The notes beneath the pieces were generated by a model. The model made no database searches and was not told where the DNA came from. It was given only the letters and a program-made list of their open reading frames with translations. Source: Enterobacteriaceae bacterium UBA5654 (lineage in GTDB: Bacteria; Pseudomonadota; Gammaproteobacteria; Enterobacterales; Enterobacteriaceae). Taken from it: DNA of 24,605 bases. The first letter of the stretch is position 1. Each line of letters opens with the position of its first letter. The stretch lies in assembly GCA_002421005.1 (NCBI GenBank), contig DIJC01000024.1, positions 320,439 to 345,043 of the forward strand, written 5' to 3'. The translations under genes were made by a program, and so were the position numbers. Of this stretch, positions 16,401-22,974 are shown one piece after another.

Positions 16401-17505
16401 TGCCAGCGAGCAGCAGGCGATCGCCGCAATGACCAGCGCTGAGCGCACCGCCTATTTCGCCAGCAATCCCGGCGCGCAGGCGCTGAGCACGCTGGGTACT
16501 ATCGACGCGGCTACGCTGAACCCGACCACCACCAGCGGGATGGAAAATCTGGCGCGGCTCGGCAACTACGACTCCGGTCAGGTGGCGAGTTATCTGGCGG
16601 CCTCCAGCCGCAAGCCTGACGTCAACGAGGCGGGCGATGTGTCGACGGATTCGCAGAAAGCCAACGGCGTTGAGCTGAGCATGGCCTTAAGCGGCGAGCA
16701 GTACCGGCTGGATATCGGCAGTACGCCGCTGGGACAGGATTTGAGCACTCTCGTCGGCGGCGTGAAGTGGTCACCAAAACTGACCAACTATCTCACGCTG
16801 ATCCTCACCGGGGAGCGCCGCGCGCTGACCGACAGCCTGCTGTCGTATGTCGGCATTGAAGATCAATATTCCGGCAAACGCTGGGGACGGGTGACCAAAA
16901 ACGGCGGCACCCTCCAGCTAAGCTATGACGACGGCGACGCCGGTTTCTACGTGGGCGGCGGTGGCTACAGCTATCTGGGCGAAAACGTCGCCAGCAACAC
17001 CAGCGTCAACGCCAACGCGGGCGTTTACCTGCGCCCGTTCCATGATGATTACAGCTCGCTCCAGACCGGACTGAGCATGAGTTTTATGGACTACTCGAAA
17101 AACCTGAGCCAGTTTACCTACGGTCAGGGGGGCTATTTCAGCCCGCAAAATTACGTCAGCGTCTCGCTGCCGGTGGATCTGACGCAGAAGTTTGATAGCT
17201 GGACCATGCGCGTTGGCGGCTCGGTAGGTTATCAATCCTATACCCAGGACAGCAGTGACTATTTCCCGACGGAATCCGGCTGGCAGCAGCAACTGGAAAC
17301 GGCGGTGGCGAACGGCTTCGCCAAAGAAGCACGCTATAAAGCGACGTCCGAAAACGGCATCGGCTATACGGTACGAGCCGGGGCGGATTATAAAGTGAAC
17401 AAGCAGATGAGCATTGGCGGACAGGTCGGCTATGACACCTTTGGTGATTATAACGAAAGTACGGCCGGGCTATGGTTCCGCTACATGTTGGGGAACAACG
17501 AATGA
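13441..17505 (+). CDS. bcsC: Cellulose export outer-membrane protein BcsC
   Basis: Exporter that carries nascent cellulose from the periplasm through the outer membrane. It has 1354 residues, longer than E. coli BcsC (about 1157). After a signal peptide (about 1-36, ending LGNAQA), residues 40-830 are mostly TPR-like helical repeats (for example TALNSGDTASAKQEFEQVLQ, DADALAGMGYIAQRSGDYQA). A linker leads into the C-terminal beta-barrel from about 920, with WDI-type segment LDIGSTPLGQD, GKRWGRVTKNGG and YGQGGYFSPQNYVSVSLPV as in the BCSC family. A helical Ala-rich insertion sits at about 972-1074. The start at 13441 has GGGAG 5 bases upstream; ATG 13459 is an alternative that keeps the signal peptide. 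Confidence 0.95.
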   Translation: MKRVTKMKKNDPGRRFTTLCLTGALTLGALGNAQAATNDAALNALFEQAKYWHEKSHDELAMESLKKVLMVDANNTQALYLMALWTQQRGDTQASAQWRERLAKVSPDDAGLEDLANARQLSTVPQGQLNLARQQARSGNIPAALATWKSLFKGDAPPQGIAAEYYLTMASDKSLYPQAISDLRSYVAQHPQDNSVRVALGKALTWREETRREGMDMLEPLASGNKEADSGLRQSLLWLGVQQGDQRYYDSWLQRHPQDTDVQKYYRERIGGIAKGEGYTALNSGDTASAKQEFEQVLQTNPADADALAGMGYIAQRSGDYQAAAQYLNRAASQGGDAAGERKNQAEDAEFYGRLAQAQQAYKQGNISQALALSAPLAQQSGERGAAGKLFRADVLRQNKDYVQAEQTLRAVLNEQPQNAAARENLYYVLRDQNKTAEAQTVLRTLPQTLQSRLQPRTVTGVPGDTIRRQAQQQAASGNVQQAITTLRQGVTRYPDDVWLRLDLARLLQKSGGENEAAAVMAPAFRTGASANALYAAALFSSENGAWQQAQTLLSRIPASSQNSQMRDLRQRVNYNMQIATAQNYLAQGNSVAATNTLKALSSQPPKDPADVGKLARLLAQSGDLTTAVALVRNNISSGVHGGAGDYADQITVLNQAGLSNEAQALLANPAIQAQSTPTQLASLQNGYVVNEADRLREQGNYAGAYDKLIRALQQDPQNTDLMFAMARLYQSGKMNKEAGVVYDYLITRDTPDQAARAGAIDVALSEGNNERAEQLARGLRNDNTPDRLILLSRVEESQGNHQRALTYLRSARGRVLGLQTSNSSATPNVGGLLAADNPFVGTSRLQPQARTASTYGRTLPWQVGTVATSDADMAMPGNQRTDLPIETAQSRTLRQIDTMMEQLEEKTGTWLQGGVEVRSRDGESGTSKLTEAKAPLTWSSSPFGESRFEFTATPVTLNAGSASGDAWRRYGSNPLANAVTNIAATAASEQQAIAAMTSAERTAYFASNPGAQALSTLGTIDAATLNPTTTSGMENLARLGNYDSGQVASYLAASSRKPDVNEAGDVSTDSQKANGVELSMALSGEQYRLDIGSTPLGQDLSTLVGGVKWSPKLTNYLTLILTGERRALTDSLLSYVGIEDQYSGKRWGRVTKNGGTLQLSYDDGDAGFYVGGGGYSYLGENVASNTSVNANAGVYLRPFHDDYSSLQTGLSMSFMDYSKNLSQFTYGQGGYFSPQNYVSVSLPVDLTQKFDSWTMRVGGSVGYQSYTQDSSDYFPTESGWQQQLETAVANGFAKEARYKATSENGIGYTVRAGADYKVNKQMSIGGQVGYDTFGDYNESTAGLWFRYMLGNNE

Positions 17506-17978
17506 CGACCGACAACACTAATTTAGCGCTAAAAGCTTATTTTCAGCATCAGCAAACGCCGCCAGGCTGGTTCGATCTGCTGACGATTATGGTCGACGGT
17601 ATGATCCGTAACGCGGGCGAGCGGGACAGTCAGCCGTTTCTGCGCCAGATGGGCGAAACGCTGGCCGATACCTTCCCGCTCCCGGCGGCAGAAACGTTGG
17701 GCGATCTGGAGAACAATATCAATCATCTGCTGGCGCGATTTAACTGGGGCGTGGCCGAAGTCAGCGTCGGTGAAATGGGGCTGGTGGTGCGTCATCAGGC
17801 GCTGCCAGTGAGCCGTGACGAAGACCAACAAGTGCGCTGGTGTAATGCATTTTGTGCAATACTTGAAGGGTTGTACGCCCGCTGGCTTCAGGGTCAGGGC
17901 GGTGAGGAGCATCTGCTGTTTCAGCGGGAGCAGCTTTTCGCCATCGACGACGTGCAATTCCGCTACTTTAACCCGTAA
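17502..17978 (+). CDS. bcsD: Cellulose synthase operon protein BcsD
   Basis: Small protein of 158 residues, close to BcsD/CesD of Komagataeibacter (about 156), where it forms an octameric ring and is needed for aligned, crystalline cellulose ribbons. There is no signal peptide, consistent with the newer view that it acts in the cytosol with a proline-rich partner, here probably BcsO. Visible features are the helical N-terminal half, with GWFDLLTIMVDGMIRNAGER and FLRQMGETLADTFPLP, and the C-terminal HLLARFNWGVAEVSVGEMG. The frame is open from 17472, but ATG 17502 overlaps the bcsC stop (ATGA) and has GGGGA at 17490-17494, so it is the better start. Classical bcsR-Q-A-B-Z-C operons lack this gene. 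Confidence 0.92.
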   Translation: MTTDNTNLALKAYFQHQQTPPGWFDLLTIMVDGMIRNAGERDSQPFLRQMGETLADTFPLPAAETLGDLENNINHLLARFNWGVAEVSVGEMGLVVRHQALPVSRDEDQQVRWCNAFCAILEGLYARWLQGQGGEEHLLFQREQLFAIDDVQFRYFNP

Positions 17979-17998
17979 CCAATAAGTGAAATATCATT

Positions 17999-18991
17999 TT
18001 GCGTCTGATTACAGCCATGATTGCTATGACCGCGCTGCTGTTTACCTCCCTTGCTCAGGCGGATACGGCCTGGGCGGCCTATAAAGCGCGTTTTCTGATG
18101 CCCGACGGGCGGATTGTGGATACCGGCAACGGTAACGTCTCACACACCGAAGGACAGGGCTATGCGATGCTGATGGCGGTTGCCAGTAACGACAAGCCCA
18201 CCTTTGATAAATTATGGCAGTGGACTAACAGCCATTTAAAAAATAAAGAAACCGGGCTGTTTTATTGGCGCTATAACCCGGTTGCGCCGAATCCGATTGC
18301 GGATACTAACGATGCGACCGACGGCGATGCATTAATTGCGTGGGCGCTATTAAAAGCGCAGCAAAAATGGCAGGACAATAATTACGGCACGGCGTCGGAT
18401 GCCATTACCCAGGCGCTGGTGAAGTATACGGTGATTGACTACGCCGGTTATAAGGTCATGCTGCCGGGGCAAAACGGTTTCAATTTTAATACTAGGATTA
18501 ATCTTAATCCGTCCTATTTTATTTTCCCGGCGTGGCAGGATTTTGCCAAACGCAGCTATCTGAAAGTCTGGCAGGAATTACTGCGCGACGCGCAGACCTT
18601 AACCGGCAAGATGGCGTGGGGCGAAGCGCAACTGCCTACCGACTGGGTGGCGCTGGCGGCAGACGGGAGCCTCAGCCCGGCGCAAGAATGGCCGCCGCGC
18701 GTGAGCTACGATGCGATCCGTATCCCGCTCTACATTTACTGGCAAAACCCGCAAAGCCCGCTGTTACAGCCCTGGAGACAGTGGTGGAAGCAGTTCCCGC
18801 GCCAGCAAACGCCAGCGTGGATTAACGTGGTCAACGGCGAGCGCGCGCCGTATAACATGAACGCAGGGTTACTGGCCGTGCGCGACCTGACGATGGGAGA
18901 GAGCGTCGCAGAGCCGCAAATCACCGCCCAGGATGATTATTACGCGGCGAGTCTGAAAATGCTGGTCTGGTTAGCGGCAAAAGGGAATTAA
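17999..18991 (+). CDS. bcsZ: Periplasmic endo-1,4-beta-glucanase BcsZ (GH8)
   Basis: Glycoside hydrolase family 8 endoglucanase of the periplasm that cuts beta-1,4-glucan. It is usual in cellulose operons and modulates fibre yield and order. It has 330 residues. A signal peptide (about 1-21, ending SLAQA) precedes the (alpha/alpha)6 catalytic domain. E51 in HTEGQGYAM is the expected general acid, ATDGD with D108 and D110 is the conserved substrate-binding segment, and D238 in VSYDAIRIPLY is the expected base. The frame starts with TTG at 17999 after a weak ribosome site; ATG 18017 would leave a short signal peptide. The 20-base gap from bcsD and the poor start suggest a lower output. The gene lies last in the operon, unlike E. 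coli, where it lies between bcsB and bcsC. Confidence 0.95.
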   Translation: MRLITAMIAMTALLFTSLAQADTAWAAYKARFLMPDGRIVDTGNGNVSHTEGQGYAMLMAVASNDKPTFDKLWQWTNSHLKNKETGLFYWRYNPVAPNPIADTNDATDGDALIAWALLKAQQKWQDNNYGTASDAITQALVKYTVIDYAGYKVMLPGQNGFNFNTRINLNPSYFIFPAWQDFAKRSYLKVWQELLRDAQTLTGKMAWGEAQLPTDWVALAADGSLSPAQEWPPRVSYDAIRIPLYIYWQNPQSPLLQPWRQWWKQFPRQQTPAWINVVNGERAPYNMNAGLLAVRDLTMGESVAEPQITAQDDYYAASLKMLVWLAAKGN

Positions 18992-19016
18992 GCCCGTCGT
19001 AAAACCGTTGTTTTTT

Positions 19017-19053
19017 CCGTATTTGCTGATTAATACCTCGTCAGCAAATACGG
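19017..19053 (+). terminator. Inverted repeat after bcsZ, probable end of the bcs operon
   Basis: A perfect 13-bp stem, CCGTATTTGCTGA (19017-19029) and TCAGCAAATACGG (19041-19053), encloses an 11-nt loop, 26 bases after the bcsZ stop. TTTTTT (19011-19016) lies on the 5' side, and only a mixed C/T stretch follows on the 3' side. It is a strong hairpin at an operon end, but not a textbook rho-independent terminator. Confidence 0.5.
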
Positions 19054-19203
19054 ATTGCTACATTCTTTCTCTCTCATATTGTCATATATCCATGATATTT
19101 CAGGTATACCCATGCAGGCTGCGCGCGTGCATTGCCGTTTCTTACGCAGGTAAGTTCCCGGACGTTCTCTTTTGCCGCCTTTCTGCAAGCTGAATTATTT
19201 AGG

Positions 19204-19221
19204 TATAGTATCGGGTATAAT
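19204..19221 (+). promoter_or_regulatory. Candidate pdeK promoter (-10 region)
   Basis: A perfect TATAAT lies at 19216-19221 and a second -10-like TATAGT at 19204-19209, about 50 to 65 bases before the ribosome site of pdeK. The -35 region is weak for both. This supports a separate promoter for pdeK after the hairpin at 19017-19053, rather than simple read-through from bcsZ. Confidence 0.4.
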
Positions 19222-19283
19222 CGCCCCCGGTCAGACGATCTGCTGACCTGATGCTTTTGAATAAGTACAAGTGGAGAGTCATT

Positions 19284-21290
19284 TTGCGCGTCAGCCGTTC
19301 TCTTACGATTAAACAAATGGCGATGATTTCGATCGTGGCCATGTTTTTTCTGTTTATTTTTTGCTTTATTTTACTCTTTCACTTCGTGCAGCAGAGCCGC
19401 TATGACACCGCGTCCCAGCTGGAAAGTATTGCCCGCTCCGTTCGTGAGCCGCTGTCGTCCACCATCCTGAAAGGCGATATCCCGGAGGCGGAAACTATTC
19501 TGCGCCGCATCCAACCCGCTGGCATCGTCAGCCGCGCGGATGTGGTGCTGCCCAACCAGTTCCAGGCGCTGCGAATGAGCTTTATCAACGAGCGCCCGGT
19601 GCCGGTTACTATCACCCGTATATTTGAACTGCCGGTACAAATCTCTTTACCTATTTATTCCCTGGAACGCCCTGCCAATCCCCAGCCGCTGGCGTATCTG
19701 GTATTACAGGCCGATTCATGGCGCATGTATAAATTCGTCATGAGCGCTATCTCGACGTTAGTGACTGCTTACTTACTTCTGGTGCTGGTGATGACAGTCG
19801 CCATCACCTGGGGCTGTAGCCGTCTGATCGTCCGCCCGCTGCGCCAGATGGCACGGGAACTTAATGAAATTTCGCTCCAGGAAACGCCGGGACATCAGCT
19901 CAGCCTGCCGCGCCTGCACCACGACGATGAGATCGGGATGCTGGCACGCAGCTATAACCGTAACCAGCTCGTGCTGCTACGCCATTACGAAGAGTTAAAT
20001 AACCACTCGACCTGTTTCCCGGTTTCCGGCCTGCCGAATAAAAGCTTCCTGCTGGCGCTTCTCGATCAAAATATCGAGCGCAATAATGGCTCGGCCCTGA
20101 TGGTGATCGCCTGTGAAACGCTTCAGGAGACGGCGGGCGTTCTTCAGGAAACCCAGCGCGAAATGCTGCTGCTGACGCTGGTGGAGCGGCTGAAATCGGT
20201 GCTGTCGCCGAAAATGGTACTGACCCAGGTCAGCGCTTACGATTTCGCTATTATCGCCCACGGCGTGAAAGAGCCGTGGCACGCTATTACGCTAGGTCAG
20301 CAAGTGCTTACTTCCTTTAATGAGCGGCTGCCGGTGCAGGGGATCCAGCTTCGCCCCAGCGCCAGCATCGGCATCGCGATGTTCGATCGCGATCTCTCTG
20401 CCGAGCAGCTCTACCGCCGCGCCTTCTCCGCCGCTTTTACCGCGCGGCGGAAAGGCAAAAACCAGATTGAGTTTTTCGACCCGGAACAAATGGAAAAGGC
20501 GCAGCAGCGGCTCACAGAAGAGAGCGATATCCTGAACGCGCTGGATAATCAACAGTTTGCCATCTGGCTTCAGCCGCAAATTGACACCCGCAACGGCGAG
20601 GTTTACAGCGCTGAAGTGCTGCTGCGCCAGCGCCAGCCGGACGGTCACTGGGAACTTCCTGGCGGGCTTATCGACAGCATCGAATCCTGTGGCCTGATGG
20701 TCACGGTCGGCTACTGGGTGCTGGAAGAGTCCTGCCGCCAGCTCGCCGCCTGGCGTAAAAAAGGGCTGCGGCTGCCGTTATCGGTCAATATCTCCGCGCT
20801 GCAACTGATGCATCACAATATGGTGCCGGATATGCTTGAGCTACTGAGCCGCTATCGTATCGAGCCGGGCACGCTGATCCTCGAAGTTACCGAAAGCCGC
20901 CGCATTGACGATCCGCAGGCGGCGATCGCCATTCTGCGCCCGCTGCGTAATGCTGGCGTGCGCATCGCGCTGGATGATTTCGGCATGGGTTACGCCGGGC
21001 TGCGCCAGCTTCAGCATATGAAATCGCTGCCGGTTGATATGCTGAAAATCGACAAAACCTTCGTTGATGGCATCCCGGAGGACGTCAGCATGGTGTCGGC
21101 GATTGTGCAGATGGCGCGCAGCCTTAATCTGCGCATTGTGGCGGAAGGCGTCGAAGAGCAGGCGCAGTATGACTGGCTGAAAGAGGCTGGCGTCGATTTC
21201 GTACAGGGTTTCTTATTCGCCTGCGCGCTGCCGCCGCAGGAATTTGAAGAGACCTGGTTCAGCGCGCTTCACGTTAAGGAAAATGAGTAA
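19284..21290 (+). CDS. pdeK: EAL phosphodiesterase PdeK with degenerate GGDEF (YhjK)
   Basis: Inner-membrane c-di-GMP phosphodiesterase, close to E. coli PdeK (about 649 residues). The frame opens at ATG 19251, but TTG 19284 gives the conserved RVSRSLTIKQMAM start and has GGAG at 19273-19276, 7 bases upstream, giving 668 residues. Helices at about 12-38 and 155-180 flank a periplasmic sensor region; a HAMP-like segment follows. The GGDEF site is SAYDF (317-321), so no cyclase activity is expected. The EAL residues appear intact: E444 (as EVL), N502, E534, D564/D565 (DDFGMGYAG), K588, E621 with E624 (EGVE) and Q641 (QGFLF). In position and function it fits a local brake on cellulose synthesis, which is inferred. 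Confidence 0.93.
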   Translation: MRVSRSLTIKQMAMISIVAMFFLFIFCFILLFHFVQQSRYDTASQLESIARSVREPLSSTILKGDIPEAETILRRIQPAGIVSRADVVLPNQFQALRMSFINERPVPVTITRIFELPVQISLPIYSLERPANPQPLAYLVLQADSWRMYKFVMSAISTLVTAYLLLVLVMTVAITWGCSRLIVRPLRQMARELNEISLQETPGHQLSLPRLHHDDEIGMLARSYNRNQLVLLRHYEELNNHSTCFPVSGLPNKSFLLALLDQNIERNNGSALMVIACETLQETAGVLQETQREMLLLTLVERLKSVLSPKMVLTQVSAYDFAIIAHGVKEPWHAITLGQQVLTSFNERLPVQGIQLRPSASIGIAMFDRDLSAEQLYRRAFSAAFTARRKGKNQIEFFDPEQMEKAQQRLTEESDILNALDNQQFAIWLQPQIDTRNGEVYSAEVLLRQRQPDGHWELPGGLIDSIESCGLMVTVGYWVLEESCRQLAAWRKKGLRLPLSVNISALQLMHHNMVPDMLELLSRYRIEPGTLILEVTESRRIDDPQAAIAILRPLRNAGVRIALDDFGMGYAGLRQLQHMKSLPVDMLKIDKTFVDGIPEDVSMVSAIVQMARSLNLRIVAEGVEEQAQYDWLKEAGVDFVQGFLFACALPPQEFEETWFSALHVKENE

Positions 21291-21387
21291 ATTTGTTGCG
21301 CTTGTGCGAGCCAGCTCAAAGTTCTTAACAAAAATGTTTCAAAATTGAACCGCGTTCATTTCTGGAATGTTTCTTGGGTGTTATTTT

Positions 21388-21438
21388 AAAACCGCAGGTG
21401 GAACCAACCCTACAATGCCTGTGGTTTTATCTTAAGGA
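21388..21438 (+). promoter_or_regulatory. Hairpin and RBS in the dctA leader
   Basis: AAAACCGCAGG (21388-21398) pairs with CCTGTGGTTTT (21418-21428), 11 bp with one G-U, around a 19-nt loop. It ends 5 bases before the Shine-Dalgarno AAGGA (21434-21438) of dctA. It could modulate translation or form the 3' end of the pdeK message (the arm ends TTTTAT). No clear promoter hexamers or full CRP site could be assigned in 21291-21387. Confidence 0.4.
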
Positions 21439-21444
21439 CATCCT

Positions 21445-22731
21445 ATGAAAACCTCTTTGTTTAAAAGCCTCTATTTTCAGGTTCTGAGCGCCATCGCCAT
21501 CGGGATCCTGCTGGGTCATTTCTACCCGGAGCTGGGTGCGCAAATGAAACCGCTTGGCGATGCTTTCGTTAAGCTGATTAAAATGATTATCGCGCCGGTC
21601 ATTTTCTGTACCGTGGTCACAGGCATTGCGGGCATGGAAAGCATGAAGGCGGTCGGGCGTACCGGCGCGGTGGCGCTGCTGTACTTTGAGATCGTCAGTA
21701 CCATCGCGCTGATTATCGGTTTGATTATTGTTAACGTGGTGCAGCCGGGGGCGGGAATGAACGTCGATCCGGCGACGCTGGATGCCAAAGCCGTCGCGGT
21801 GTATGCGGAGCAGGCGAAAGACCAGGGCATTGTCGCCTTCCTGATGGACATCATTCCGGGAAGCGTAATTGGCGCATTTGCCAGCGGTAACATCCTCCAG
21901 GTGCTGATGTTTGCGGTACTGTTTGGCTTTGCCCTGCATCGTCTGGGCAGCAAGGGGCAGCTGATTTTCAACGTGATTGAAAGTTTCTCACAGGTCATTT
22001 TCGGCATCATCAACATGATCATGCGCCTCGCGCCCATCGGTGCGTTCGGGGCGATGGCCTTTACCATCGGTAAATATGGCGTCGGAACGCTGGTGCAGCT
22101 TGGACAGCTTATTATCTGCTTCTACGCCACCTGTATCCTGTTTGTGGTGCTGGTTCTCGGCTCCATCGCCCGCGCTACCGGGTTTAACATCTTTAAATTT
22201 ATCCGCTACATTCGTGAAGAACTGCTGATCGTGCTGGGAACGTCTTCCTCTGAATCGGCGCTGCCGCGCATGTTAGATAAGATGGAAAAACTGGGCTGCC
22301 GGAAATCGGTTGTCGGGCTGGTGATCCCGACCGGCTATTCCTTTAACCTGGACGGCACTTCAATCTACCTGACCATGGCCGCCGTGTTCATCGCCCAGGC
22401 GACCAACAGCCATATGGATATTTTCCATCAAATCACGCTGCTGGTGGTGCTGCTGCTGTCCTCGAAAGGGGCGGCCGGGGTGACGGGCAGCGGGTTTATC
22501 GTGCTGGCGGCGACTATCTCAGCGGTGGGACATTTACCGGTCGCCGGGCTGGCGCTGATTCTGGGCATTGACCGCTTTATGTCGGAAGCTCGCGCCCTGA
22601 CTAACCTGATTGGCAACGGTGTGGCAACCATCGTGGTGGCGAAATGGGTGAAAGAACTCGACCAGAAACAGCTTACCGATACCCTCAATAACCGTGCGCC
22701 AGACGGCAAAACGCACGAAATATCCTCTTAA
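21445..22731 (+). CDS. dctA: C4-dicarboxylate:proton symporter DctA
   Basis: Inner-membrane DAACS-family carrier importing succinate, fumarate, malate and aspartate during aerobic growth. It has 428 residues, the same as E. coli DctA and nearly identical over its length. It contains eight predicted membrane helices plus the two re-entrant hairpins of the GltPh fold. The serine-rich first hairpin includes GTSSSESALPRML. The substrate and cation region PTGYSFNLDGTSIYLTMA and the second hairpin SSKGAAGVTGSGFIVLAA are intact. AAGGA precedes the ATG at 21445. In E. coli expression depends on CRP and the DcuSR system; no full sites were identified here. It stands as a separate unit, with its own leader hairpin and a downstream inverted repeat. 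Confidence 0.98.
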   Translation: MKTSLFKSLYFQVLSAIAIGILLGHFYPELGAQMKPLGDAFVKLIKMIIAPVIFCTVVTGIAGMESMKAVGRTGAVALLYFEIVSTIALIIGLIIVNVVQPGAGMNVDPATLDAKAVAVYAEQAKDQGIVAFLMDIIPGSVIGAFASGNILQVLMFAVLFGFALHRLGSKGQLIFNVIESFSQVIFGIINMIMRLAPIGAFGAMAFTIGKYGVGTLVQLGQLIICFYATCILFVVLVLGSIARATGFNIFKFIRYIREELLIVLGTSSSESALPRMLDKMEKLGCRKSVVGLVIPTGYSFNLDGTSIYLTMAAVFIAQATNSHMDIFHQITLLVVLLLSSKGAAGVTGSGFIVLAATISAVGHLPVAGLALILGIDRFMSEARALTNLIGNGVATIVVAKWVKELDQKQLTDTLNNRAPDGKTHEISS

Positions 22732-22744
22732 TTCCTCCCCTTAT

Positions 22745-22772
22745 GGCCGTAGTCCCTTGATGGACCACGGCC
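22745..22772 (+). terminator. Inverted repeat after dctA
   Basis: GGCCGTAGTCC (22745-22755) and GGACCACGGCC (22762-22772) pair at 10 of 11 positions around CTTGAT, 13 bases after the dctA stop. There is no T-run after it. It is a probable 3'-end hairpin of the dctA transcript, by rho-assisted termination or mRNA protection. Confidence 0.5.
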
Positions 22773-22974
22773 TCCTGAGCATAATTGGAGCTGGCTCGCG
22801 TTCGCTGGCTCTGCCATCGCGACGCGGCCCGAATGATTTTGCAGATATTTTTCACGGGCTACGCGACATTTTCCGCTTTGCGTGGTCTTACAAATGGCTT
22901 TTCCATACTCAAAATAATCCTCATTGCAGGATGGTCTTGTCTTTAATTACCAGGAACGTTGATCAGGGGTTCAC

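Noticed and set aside
22732..22974. Small gene in the dctA-yhjJ gap (open frame from 22694)
   Set aside because: The frame begins inside dctA, has no independent ribosome site, and its translation has no recognisable feature. The gap is better read as the dctA 3' hairpin plus the yhjJ leader.
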